Positions 22,020-32,111 of a stretch of DNA of 39,705 nucleotides are shown here, one piece after another; positions within the stretch are counted from its first letter, which is position 1, and every line of letters begins with the position of its first letter. The translations under genes and the position numbers were made by a program. Source of the stretch: Pigoraptor chileana (Eukaryota > Opisthokonta > Filasterea); assembly GCA_943704495.1 (NCBI GenBank), contig CALSCR010000784.1:1-39705 (forward strand), given 5' to 3'. The notes beneath the pieces were generated by a model, which ran no database searches, was not told where the DNA came from, and worked only from the letters and a program-made list of their open reading frames with translations.

Positions 22020-25000
22020 CTAATCGGCAACGACTTCCGCGAGGCCATTGAGCTCCGATGCCGCAAAAGCAGACCACGTGCCCTTGCTGGCGTCGTTGGG
22101 AGCACGAACGCCGACCCAGTATCCCTTGTCGCCCGTCGAATCCCCAGCTGTGTTTGTGTGTTCGTGAATTGATTGTCCTAGAAGCCTATTTACTCGGACG
22201 GTGGCCAAAGTACCGATAATAAAAAAATGGGACGACGCACAAAGTCGATTCAGTTGGCGCATAATTGAAATTAAAATAAATCGAAAGCATGAACACACCG
22301 AATTCGTGCTAAATCATGCAGCTCGGTGGGGCTAACAATAATAAAAGCACACGAGCCGACGCAATGCATACTCACCTGACGCGCTGCAGAATGGCTTCTT
22401 GAAACTGACCAACCTCCACAGACTGATTTGTGGGATAAACACTCCCGGAGTACTCGATCGCTTGCACTTTCCCCGTCGTGCCAGCCTCGCCCGCCGTGCG
22501 TCCATAGCGGAGCATGGCCAGGACGCCCTGGACGGCCACTTCAAGCAGACCGCCGCCTACTGCACTTGTCAGCGCAAGCACACGCGATGGCACATCCGCG
22601 GCTGCACCAGACGCAACCCCGCCAGATGAAGCGGTGGTGACGATGGCAGGCCCGGTCGGGTCGCTCAGTCGCCCACCAGGCAGCGTGTGGTTTACGGCCC
22701 ATTGCTGGATGGCGGCAGAGTCGGGAAGCGCAACCCCGTCGACAAAAATGCCCGTGCCCCACGGCTGCGTGTTGATCGAATGTACAAGCGAGCACGCGTC
22801 ACCATTACTGTCGACGACGAGAAATCCATCAGAGTGCTTGCCCACACCGTGCTGCTGGGTATCGTCACCAGCGACATTGCGCATTGACACGCCATTCCCG
22901 CGGAAGTAATACTTTTTCAGGCGAGCCTTTATATCCTCCGTGCCGTTCGTGGCAGACATGAGCGCCCACACCTGCGAACCATGCACCACGTACAGTGCAC
23001 ACGCACCAGACCACGACATATCACGTTTAAGCAGTGATATGTATGCACACAAAGCCCTATATGCAGTCATAGACAGCAAGGCAAACCACCAAACATTTCA
23101 TTGAAGCTGAAAGCAACGCGCAAACCTAATGCATCATACGCAAGAAAGCATAACACGTAAGGGATCGCAATGGGACACACCTTGGCCGCGAGTGCAGGTG
23201 ACGTCCGGGTGACGTCAGAGTTGATGTTGACCAGCTCAGGAAACGCCAAAGCCATGATGCTGGGGACCGTCGCATTAATCATTTGCACAAACTGACTCCA
23301 ACGCAATGCCTGTCACGTGTGATGGCCACAGTTCGCGCGCCAATTGTGCATTGTGCAGAGTGTGGTGTGATGCATGAGTGCGAGTATTATGTGTGTGCGT
23401 ATGTAACAAGTCAACGGCCATTCCACCACATTTAGTACTGGCAAGTAGAGTCTAAAAACAAAACCGCACACACCAGAGCCCGATTTCACACCGCATTCGT
23501 ACCTGCACAACCCAGAATAGCGCGTCTCCATCCTTGTCGTGAGGTGTTGAAGGGCTGACAACTCCGCTCATTTGTTCAAGAATGTTCATGGTTTCGGCAA
23601 ACTGCACACCACCCCATCCGGGTTCCCCTGGGCCATACACCGTCGCAGGCACACCGTCGGCGCCCAGCGTCACAGTTGTGGCGACGGCATCAGTCCACAC
23701 TGGCCGATATCTGCAGAAGCGTGGGCGCAGACGAGTGAGTATGATGCTCACTCATCCTTAGCACGCAGAAGAATGTGTGCAGGTATTCGCTAACAATCAC
23801 AAAACATTCAAATACACACACTGATACACACCACACCCACCCACACCCACCCTCACACCCACACACCACCCCTACATATATATACACACACACATGCATC
23901 AATTTTTTATGAGAGCGTCATTAGAAAGTAGAAATTAAGTGCTGTGGGTGAACGCTCTTCCAATGGATCCGCAAGCACAATACAGAAGACCAACATTACA
24001 TGTCCCAATAGCACATAACGACAGGGCTACACACATACATGGGTCTGGATGTTACAACTGTTCACAGCAAATTACAAGAAATGTTTTCGAAAGTCAACGC
24101 ACTTTGACATGTCATCCATTGTGAGAGCGCCACCTCGACCTGCAACAGCCGACACAAAACGCTTTCCCCAGTCGCCTGTGTACATGTACTGCAGTGCAGA
24201 TGCATACGGCCAAACCGGGAACGCTTTGAAGTCAGTGGACATAATAAAACCCGTTGCAACGCATCGCTATGTGGTTTTCCCTTCAGGCACATCGTTGGGA
24301 CGTGCATTCGCGTGTGTGTATACGTGCGTCTTTGTGGCAAGTGGCAATATGAATCAAAAACAGAAACAGCGAGCCAATACGGGGCAAACTGGAAATTGCG
24401 GTTTGAATACCAGGTGGCCAGAAGGACACATTCAGTTACCTCTCGATAGGGCCTTGCTGATATGATAACACATCAGCAGCACACAAACACACACACACAC
24501 ACACACCTTAGAGCCCGACGCAGAGACGTTTCTGAGTAGCTGCGCCAGCTCGGGCTGACGAAAGACGTCGCCGGCAGCATAGAGGACCCCCGGGGCCTTC
24601 TCGAACAGCCGACGTCCCTCATCGGACGCAGTCACAAGCGCCTTGTTTTTGACAAGATTGCCTGCGACCAGGCGGCTGAGGGGAAAGCCAACCTCTGCAA
24701 AATACAGCGCCGGCCCAATGATGTCGGCCAGCGAGAACCTCCCGCTGCCGGCCGTGTGCAGCGCCTCCTCAACACCGGCCATGAAGCCAGGCACAAGCAC
24801 CTGCCGTCCCTTGGGCTCCAGACCGCGTTTCGGAATCGACCGGGCGTCCCGTTCTGCGCAGGGCAAAGGCAGGGATGCTTATGGGGGTAATCTGGTGGCG
24901 CACACACTCGCACCAGGCAGTCACTGGCACTCAGTGGAATGCGGACTCTGCTATTCTGGTCGACGTGATACCTCATTCGAATGCTCGACTCAAGCTAAAT

Positions 25001-26042
25001 CGACACATTACATTCATACTGAGTACATGCATAACACTGTCAGCCCTTTGCAATATCGGCAGCCAATGACGCACCATTGATAACCGTATTGTAGCATCCG
25101 TTGAGATTGCTTGTCTTGCCTGTCGAGGCATCAAAGTGCAGAAGCGACAAAATGCCCGCGAAAGAAACATATGCACCGGCAGCAATTGTCACCTGTCGCC
25201 CGCCAACACGCACACGCACACACACACACACACACATACACACACACACACAACAACAACAACAACGCAATAAAAACGACAAAAATAAAGTATATGTCGA
25301 CATAAGTGAGCGCTGGCATCGCAAGTCATGGTAGTTGAATGGCATGCATCAACATTGCACTTGTCGACATGAACCGCAGCTATCAGGTACGGGCCATGCC
25401 GTAAGTATTGACCAGACCCAGCTGCGCGACCCTTCACAACAAGACAGTGCGCATACGCGACGTCATTCCGACCCAACACTACCTGTGCGCACATGCATCG
25501 TCACTCCAACGCAAAACACTACCTGTGCGCACACGCGACGTCATTCCAACGCAAAACACTACCTGTGCAAGGGACCCCGCGAGGGCAGCGTCCACAGCAT
25601 TGCCTCCCTTGCGCAGGACGTCACTTGCGACGTGCACTGCAAGCGCAGATGACGTCCCCGACACCACGCCCTGTGATTATGGGTGCGCAATTGGCAGCAA
25701 AAGTGTTAATGGAGAGCGAGTCACGTGACTGCACAGATGCGCACAATAAATGCATCCGTTCTTAAGAATATACACATAGTAAACAACACTAGTGCAAGCG
25801 CAGTGACCCCTTCCTCAGATTCACACCTTTCCCAGCGGACCATCAGCCGTTTTCGGTACATTGTAGACATCATTTGCTGCCGCATACTTCTCAAGTTCCC
25901 CCGGCGGCCACGATGCGGGCGAAAACGGACCGAAAGCTGTCGTCGGTGATTCCTGAGAGTGGGACGTCGCCTCAGTGTGTAGCGCGGAGGTTGAAGTTAC
26001 AGTTGTTGCGGCGCACATCCCCACCAACAGCAGCAATACCAT
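22020..26042 (-). CDS. Gamma-glutamyltranspeptidase-like Ntn hydrolase, secreted
   Basis: Nine exons, all in phase: 26042-25827, 25670-25563, 25192-25075, 24853-24507, 24188-24109, 23710-23503, 23309-23181, 22971-22376, 22185-22020, giving 655 aa. Family members self-cleave at an N-terminal Thr of the small subunit and hydrolyse gamma-glutamyl bonds, for example of glutathione. MVLLLLVGMCAATTVTSTSA is a likely signal peptide. Landmarks: LRKGGNAVDAALAGSLAQ (the family's GGNAVDAA), PKGRQVLVPGFMAG, YTGDWGKRFVSAVA, LTMDDIYRPVW and GWGGVQFAETMNILEQMSG. The cleavage-site equivalent reads KHSDGFLVVDSNGDA, so Ser449 sits where Thr is usual. It also has WGTGIFVDGVALPDS, a pattern I associate with a divergent branch of the family. 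The exact substrate is unknown. The donor of exon 2 lies within a three-copy tandem repeat. Confidence 0.93.
23800..23893. repeat. CA/CCCACC simple repeat in transpeptidase intron
   Basis: CACACC/CCACCCACACCC units followed by TATATATACACACA. Confidence 0.8.
24483..24506. repeat. (CA)n at transpeptidase exon 4 donor
   Basis: The run forms, on the minus strand, the GTGTGT donor of exon 4 and extends into the intron. The splice donor is therefore part of a microsatellite. Confidence 0.8.
25204..25266. repeat. (CA)n / (CAA)n microsatellite in transpeptidase intron 2
   Basis: CA run with one ATA interruption, passing into (CAA)n, close to the exon 3 acceptor. Confidence 0.85.
25452..25572. repeat. 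40-bp tandem repeat (3 copies) covering a splice donor
   Basis: CACTACCTGTGC recurs at 25477, 25517 and 25557, giving a 40-bp period. The unit also contains GACGTCATTCC-like sequence. The last copy holds the exon 2 / intron 2 junction (minus strand CAG|GTAGTG). The other two copies repeat the same donor downstream in the intron. Confidence 0.9.
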
Positions 26043-27035
26043 GCGGACCTTCAATACAATGGGGATATAGCAAAGGTTGACAATTATCAATAATAAGCAA
26101 AGCGATTTGCAGAATTCAAGGGGTTGGAATAATCACAAACACGGAGAAAACAGACGCAACAATACGACACTCACCATTCTATCACCCAGTTGGATGCACT
26201 GCACCAACCAACGATAAAGCTGTAATCATTGACAGGGCACATGTTGCAACTGTTTCAACCGACTCCTTTACATTAGATGTGTCGAAGTGTTGGATGCCAG
26301 CGTCACAGTAAATTGGGCTGCCGACAGCACCGACTGCGGAACTGAGAGTCGGCCGAGTAGCAGATCGTGTCACGTGACAAGTCCTGCTGGCACAAGTGAT
26401 CACTGGTCCGCTTGCTTCGTAGAATGAGCCGACCCAGTAAGCGCAGTGAGAGAGATAGGAATGCGATCGCGGATGTGTAGCGTGGCCATGCGAGGTCCAT
26501 GCAAAGGCGCGCCTCTGTAGTAAGTTTCGTGTGCAGCGCCTGTCAATGGTGATTGTAGATTCGTAACAAAAAATGTGACGCAGGCATCGACAGTCACCTC
26601 CAGAGCTGACAGGCTGGCGCCGGGCAGATTCAGTGCACCGGGGCCCGACTACCCAGTGCGGACCGCGACCAAGTCAGTGTTGCGGCGGCGTCGGTCCTGA
26701 GAGGAGGGTTCTGTGCCTTTGAGGATGCGCTTAAGCTGATCCATCGCTGAATTATATCATACAAACAGATTATGATAACTGCGGGCCCATTACTGAGTCG
26801 TCCAGTCTCATGTGTGTGCGGAAATTACGGCCCGTGCAGTGAAATGTGACGCCCATTCTCATTGGACATCGTACTGAACAACATTGCATGCTGCGAGTTA
26901 CATATGAATGCTATGAGATAACAGTAATAGCCACTTGCTGTAGCTGAACGCAGCGGAACCGCAAAATACATACATACGCTGACACAAACACATACACACA
27001 CACACACATAGACATACACTCGTGCGCAAACACAT

Positions 27036-27073
<38 letters not shown>

Positions 27074-27139
27074 GCAAAATACTCGTGTGCAGCAGCGCAC
27101 ACACACAGGCACAGGCACAGAGCATACACTCGTGCACAC

Positions 27140-27174
<35 letters not shown>

Positions 27175-27457
27175 AAATACATGTGCGCAGCAGCCCGCAC
27201 GAACACACACATACACAAACATTCATAAAATACATACATGCGTATATACTTACAAATTACAACACATGGATATACACGGCATAAACACACGCATACACAA
27301 AGCAACGCATCGAAAAGCAGATGTGGACATTGATTCAACATCACTACCATTGTATAAAATACAAGAAGGCTCACGCAACGCCGCCGCGAACGCACGCAAA
27401 ACAAACGCGACACAGCCCACACAACGAGAGAGATCCGAACCAGAGACGAAAACGAGA
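26043..27457. other. Intergenic, microsatellite-rich
   Basis: Upstream of the transpeptidase and downstream of the Gag1-like gene (both minus). It holds a long CA/TA repeat block at about 26990-27178. A minus-strand open frame at 26648-26400 has somewhat protein-like composition (GALNLPGASLSALEVTVDA) but no start codon, splice context or recognised family. Confidence 0.5.
26990..27178. repeat. Compound CA / TA microsatellites
   Basis: CA runs at about 26993-27008, 27033-27050 and 27137-27172, with a TA run at 27050-27073. The unit around 27033-27172 partly repeats a block with CATACACTCGTGCGCA. Confidence 0.9.
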
Positions 27458-27814
27458 TCACACGAACATTCCCTTGGCCTCCCACTGTTCCACGAGAATG
27501 CCCACAATGTCTGCGAGCGGCACTGACTGAGGAAGTGTGCCCGTTGGATTTCCAAGGTTCAGCTCGTTATAAATCGCATCGTAATGCACAGGGGAGTGGA
27601 TGAGCCGGCGCTGGCGTTCCGACATGGCCGCATCAACCAGCCCGCCATGCGCGTCGCTGTCTTCTGTTCCCGCGGATGCTGCACCGTCGATGGCGGGAGA
27701 GTTCGACGCCCTCTTTGCGAGCCACTCAGCCCGCGTGCGCAGCCACACTTCCACGCCGGCGCCCGCAGAGTCGTCCGGTTGACGCGCGATATCCGTCGCG
27801 TCAGGTGCGCTCAT
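27458..27814 (-). CDS. Small protein with Gag1-like clamp (former DUF4050) C-terminus
   Basis: Single exon, 118 aa, from the ATG at 27814 (MSAPDATDIARQ). The N-terminal half is Ala/Asp-rich and probably disordered, with a WLRTRAEWLAKRA helix at about residues 24-36. The C-terminal part, about residues 72-118, reads LIHSPVHYDAIYNELN, LPQSVPLADIVGILVEQWEAKGMF. The pattern 'Y..i...l......pIPLxxMVdfLVdxWeeeGly' is that of the Gag1-like clamp domain seen in plant and fungal proteins. In fission yeast, Gag1 regulates Tor2/Pho85-linked nutrient signalling; a similar role here is only a possibility. The domain sits at the very C-terminus, as usual. It is divergent with the ketosteroid reductase, 453 bp between start codons. 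Confidence 0.7.
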   Translation of the reverse strand: MSAPDATDIARQPDDSAGAGVEVWLRTRAEWLAKRASNSPAIDGAASAGTEDSDAHGGLVDAAMSERQRRLIHSPVHYDAIYNELNLGNPTGTLPQSVPLADIVGILVEQWEAKGMFV

Positions 27815-28267
27815 TATGCAGAGTGCAGTGTCACCGTTGCAGGAACTGTTGCAAGTTGTTGAGCTCCGTCTTGCAAAAACACAACAACGCAAATGTGTGC
27901 TGTGTGGTTTACGACATGTGTGCGAAATATGCGCATTATATTATGGCTGTTCATTGACGCAGACACCAATCTCACGTGTCCCGAGCCATTATCACGTGAT
28001 CAATATGCGAGCACGCCGTTCACAGTGAGACTGGCCGCCGATCTTTCGGCTCGAGTTCGGTGACGGCATTTAGGCCTCATAGTATCCCTTCCAAGTCCCA
28101 TTCGTGTTCATTGCCCCTTCCCTGCCGGAACTCTCTGAAAGGACGCTCCTCAAAAGCACATTCGGCGTCATCTTGCCTCCATCTTGTACTTGTTGGATGG
28201 ACTCCACAAGAGCACCGATCGCAAGGTCAAATACGCGTAGGGCTAATGTTTGATTGACCTCTGAAAG
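27815..28267. promoter_or_regulatory. Divergent intergenic region (Gag1-like / 3-ketosteroid reductase)
   Basis: 453 bp between head-to-head start codons, so it must hold both promoters. No defined motif was recognised. A minus-strand open frame (about 28366-28073) crosses it and is discussed under rejected items. Confidence 0.5.
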
Positions 28268-30555
28268 ATGGGACTCAAACAGAACAGCGCTGTGAACGGG
28301 CGCCGTGCCGACAAGGTGGCCTTCATCACTGGGGCGAGCACATATCCATTGCATGTCACCAGTCACGTATTGCGTTTTCTCCCCAGCCCGCTTGCATGTG
28401 ATCCGTTCATTTTGTGATCACAGTCGCGAATTATTGCACTTGTGTGTATGCGTCCTTAATCTAGCTTTGCCTTCTTCCTGAAGCACTGGGATTGGGCTTG
28501 CGCTTGCATGCCGTCTTGTCGAGTCCTATAAACACAGCAATGTGTCCCTTACTGTCTGCCTCGGCTGTCGAAACAGGTTGGTCATGGCATTGTAGTGCCT
28601 TGGTGGTGGGTGTCTGTCGCTAGTATGTAAGTCACAGCATACCCGTGCGCACTCGCCTAACTTCACCTCGTTCATTATTGAAAACGACACAGACGCAGGG
28701 CAATGCAGGCACTTACTGCCATCCGTTCGCTTCACCCCGACGCAATCGTCGAAATAATTGAAATTGATGTATCCAGTCCCTCGTCTGTTCTGATGGCCGC
28801 CTCTGAATTTCGCCAGCGGTATGTTTTGCGTGGCGTTCCTTGCCAAGATCTCTGAGGAGGTGCAACCCACCGTACCCTAACCCTCACACTGCGCATGATC
28901 GCTGTAATGGGCCACATGTGTGTCCCTCGTGCTTGTCTGATGTGCGGCCACTGCAGATTCATCAAATCAACTGCAGTTGATCTTAATCGCAGCGCACCAT
29001 TGCGTGTACAATATGACAGGTTTGGTCGGCTGGATCTGCTGTTTCTGAATGCGGGGATAATGCCTGTTGCGCGTGTGCGGTGGGAGTCGCTCTGGCCACC
29101 TACACCGTCCCGTCTTGCCGATGTGCTGCCGCGCGGCAAAGAGCTCTTTATGGCAGACGATCCCGTCGGCGCAAATGGAATGCGGACAATATTCGCAACA
29201 AATGTGTTTGGCCACTATCAACTGGTGCGTGGAGAGTACATGCACATGCGGGGAGAGTGAGGGCAGGGGAGAGTCTGTGCTCCTGTTGGTGTCATTGCTT
29301 GTGATTGTGGAGGTGATTTTGACTTTTGGGCCTACATCGGTGTGCACACAATTAGCGACAGCACCAGTTCACGAGCACGCACTAAATACCCTTTCGAATT
29401 TTGCGATTCTGTGCAATTTGTGCGCAATCGCACATATCGGTCGGCATTACAGGTTCGCGAGTTGGAGCCTGTGTTGGGACGCACCCAGGACGCTCGCATC
29501 ATCTTCACTTCATCCAATGCCGCAAGCCCTGAAGACTTTTCCGTGACGGACATCCAGCACGCAAAAGGGTGTGTGGACACACGCTATGTGCACTTTTGAC
29601 GCCACGTTGATGTGGAAGGGGTGTGTGTGCACATGCGCGTGCTCTTGTGAACGTGCCCTTACTCGGATCCTGTCCTTCCGTTACATCACGTGAACTCTTC
29701 ACTAATCGTGCACGTGCGCCACATATTACGACACCGTCTCTCCCACGACATGTGCAAGCAGGCGGAATCCGTATGGTTCGTCCAAGCACGCAATAGACCT
29801 AATTTGCTGGGCATTAAACGATCGGTACGCGCGACCAAGTAACCCGGGCGCAGGCACGCGCGTGTATGCGGCATGTCCTGGCTTGGTTGTAACGCGCATC
29901 ACGAGTAGCTTTCTGCCGCACTGGTTTTGGACGATATTCCTGCCAGTCATCATTGTGGTGGGGGATCTGAGATTATATGAGTTGTTTGTGGCGATCGTTT
30001 GTTGCTGACTGCCATTCGGTGTTCCCCTCTGTTGTGTGTGTCTTTGCCGGCGCGTGTGTGTGCGAGTGGTGTGCATGTATAAGTGTCTGTGCATGTTCGT
30101 GTGCATGAGTGTGGCGTGAGTGTGTGTTTGTAACTGGTAGCTGTGTGCTGTGTTGGGGGTGTGTCTGTGAACTGTCTTACTTTGGCGGTCCAATATGCAT
30201 CGCACGCCGCGATGTCATGTTGTGTTACTTACCTTGTCAAGTTTTTACGGTTGTATTCCGACAACACAATTTCACTTCTTTTCAGCTCCGCTTCTTCTTT
30301 CCGACGCTGAGCGTAACGCCATACAACGGCGCCGAAGCTCTCGTGCACCTGGCACTCACTTATAACCCCACACCAGAGGTCACGTGCAAGTACTACAGCA
30401 ACTGCACTTCCGTGGGCCGTCTCTTTGCGACGCAGCGGCGAATGTATCTCAACGCAGCACACGCGCGCCTTCTATGCAAACAACTCGACGAATTGGCGGA
30501 ACTCTTTCGCGGGCGTTTTTTGGGAGAGCCGCGAGATGCTCCTCAGGACAGTTGA
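28268..30555 (+). CDS. HSD17B7: 3-keto-steroid reductase, HSD17B7/ERG27-like SDR
   Basis: Seven exons, all in phase: 28268-28341, 28487-28576, 28699-28818, 29020-29224, 29453-29568, 29762-29957, 30286-30555, giving 356 aa. Family role: NADPH-dependent reduction of the C3 ketone during C4-demethylation of sterols, at the ER membrane. The Rossmann motif ITGASTGIGLALA (about residues 20-32) is assembled only when intron 1 is removed as AT-AC. LDLLFLNAGIMPVA carries the NAG motif. ATNVFGHYQLVRELEPVL and IIFTSSNAAS follow (catalytic Ser). NPYGSSKHA gives the YxxxK dyad. A hydrophobic stretch, HWFWTIFLPVIIVLRFF, then LTYNP after SVTPYNGAEAL matches the animal HSD17B7 C-terminal membrane-associated region. 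Length is close to the human protein's 341 aa. Implies sterol synthesis in this organism. Confidence 0.96.
28342..28486 (+). other. U12-type AT-AC intron
   Basis: Intron 1 of the ketosteroid reductase. The only splice that joins TGAS to GIG in frame begins ATATCCATT and ends CAC. ATATCC is the minor-spliceosome 5' site consensus. TCCTTAAT at 28453-28460 matches the U12 branch-site consensus, 27 nt before the end; TTCCTGA at 28475-28481 is a second candidate. The AGCAC at both ends makes the exact cut ambiguous by up to five bases, but no GT-AG choice gives the same mRNA. Confidence 0.8.
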
Positions 30556-30779
30556 TTCGTTCCACAACCTCCAGTGGTGTGGTAAATCTGTACATAGTCT
30601 GTATTTAAGTGCGGTGAAGTAGTGATTACAGTTTTATTTCAACGTGTCCTCGTTGACAAAACATCCTCGGCGCGTGTATGTGCGAGACAGTACATACTAA
30701 ACGGCATCAGCAAGCCCCACGAGCAGCCCCTTCTACAATGGTGGGTACACTCTCAACACAGGTGGCGGGTATTCCCGAA

Positions 30780-32111
30780 TCAGCCGATAGTAATGAACTG
30801 CAGAATCTTGTCAACCATGTCGGCAAGCGTATCGTTGTCCGTGATGCCGACCGCGTCGTTGCCGTACCACGCGATGAACCTGGCACATGCTGCAAAGCCC
30901 CAATTCCTTAGCTGCTCTCGCGTCCGAGGGAAGACTTTGTTATCCTCGCGTCCAAAATATTGCGGAATGTTCCCATTTCGAGCAGCCCAGTTCTGTCCAA
31001 TCCGAGCATGCAGCGCCTGCGCTCCTCGGAACGTTGCATGAGCCCGTTGGGCATGTTTCCGGGAGTCAAGCTCTGTAATGGTGCATATTAATTGGATTTA
31101 GGTTTGTCAGGTGTGTGTATGGACCGTTTTTGAAGCGCCATGTGAAATCAGCTCACATACAAAGTGAAACTCTTCTTGTGTGAACTCACTGTCAGGGGCA
31201 CGGGCTGGAAATTAACACCTGCATTTGCGGGCAGATTTGCGTTGAGCTGGCATGCCCGACGTGCCTTGTTGTTCGCTTCGAGAGCGCTCGAGATTGCATC
31301 TAGACGATTATCAACTTGGTCAAAGCGGAGGTCCATGGCGTCAAAGCGGAGGTCCACGGCGTCAAAGCGGCGGTCCACGGCGTCAAAGCGGCGGTCCACG
31401 GCGTCAAAGCGGCGCTCCAAACGAGCAAGGGCGGCAAGAATGTCATTGACATTGTTATTGTCGTTGTTGTTGTTGTTGTTGTTGTTGGGACCGTCGTTAT
31501 GGTTGTTGTTGTTGGGTCCATTCCGAAACCGGGGCGGGATGGCGCCACCTGCGACATAATGTATGCTCTCTCATAAGCAGCTGAACGGCATGCAAACATG
31601 TGCACGTGAATGCTCGTTACCCATGCTCAAGAACCAGGTCCGCATGTCGGCAGGCAGACTTTTCCTTGGCGTTCTGATCACCTGTAGGATCATGGTGTTG
31701 AGGGGGAAACGTGACAGTTACAAATACGCCGGCTGAAATTGCAATCAGTCCAGGTGGACAACGTCATCACTTGCCACAATGAAACGAAGCCTCTATTAGG
31801 CGTTACAGATTCACCATCTAAGTGGATTTGCTGTCTGGACGTTTCGTTACAGGTTCACCATCCAAGTGGATTTGCTCTGTGGACGTTCCGTTACCCAGCC
31901 TCTATTGAATGAAGCGTTACAGGTTCAGCATCCAATTTGCTATGTTCCGTTACCTACCAAACAGCGCGCACAATGCCATGTCACGGCAAGCATCAGCCAG
32001 ATCTGCGTCGTTCACAACAGTTCCCGCCAAAATGGCATTACCCGAAAGTGCAACACCGGCTGCATTCGCCCACATTGGGTGTTTGAGTCCATATTGGGAT
32101 ATGGCGGCCAT
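30780..32111 (-). CDS. Unknown protein with Asn run and RFDAVD heptad coiled coil
   Basis: Four exons, all in phase: 32111-31954, 31673-31621, 31548-31190, 31070-30780, giving 286 aa. The start at 32111 (MAAISQYGLKHPMWANAAG) is the first Met after an upstream stop region. The N-terminal segment (about 1-70, GNAILAGTVVNDADLADACRDM) looks globular. A Gly/Pro/Asn-rich linker follows with a run of eight Asn. Five to six copies of a seven-residue repeat (RRFDAVD, RLDAIS) then form a coiled coil at about residues 115-160. The C-terminal part (about 190-286) contains NGNIPQYFGREDNKVFPRTREQLRNW and ends DTLADMVDKILQFITIG. The layout, heptad coiled coil then a 'FPxTrxeL' segment, recalls unnamed fungal hypothetical proteins; that is from memory and unproven. 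Exon 4 uses the second AG of CAGAG, exon 2 the AG in GATCAG. Confidence 0.7.
31316..31420. repeat. 21-bp coding tandem repeat
   Basis: Five copies of GGCGTCAAAGCGGCGGTCCAC-type units. Each encodes one RRFDAVD heptad on the minus strand, so the coiled coil grew by unit duplication. Confidence 0.9.
31801..31953. repeat. 44-bp tandem repeat in intron 1, containing splice-donor copies
   Basis: CGTTACAGRTTCACCATCYAAG-type units start at 31801 and 31845, with degenerate copies near 31889, 31915 and 31948. On the minus strand each carries GTAACG, identical to the true donor at 31953-31948. Confidence 0.85.

Noticed and set aside
26400-26648. Minus-strand open stretch reading GALNLPGASLSALEVTVDA and on
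   Set aside because: No start codon, no convincing donor and no family resemblance. It could be an exon of something, but I cannot build a gene.
26825-27235. Cys/Val-rich minus-strand open frame over the CA/TA repeats
   Set aside because: Translation of simple repeats (VCVCVC, IYIYIY), not a gene.
28073-28366. Minus-strand open frame of about 98 codons overlapping the first exon and promoter of the sterol reductase
   Set aside because: It is open and somewhat protein-like, but has no nearby ATG with context or recognised family. It lies antisense to a well-supported exon, so treated as a shadow or non-coding frame.
28342-28486. Ordinary GT-AG splicing of the first reductase intron
   Set aside because: The available GT donors near 28360-28380 would insert residues into the TGxxxGIG motif or break frame; only the AT-AC junction gives the family motif.
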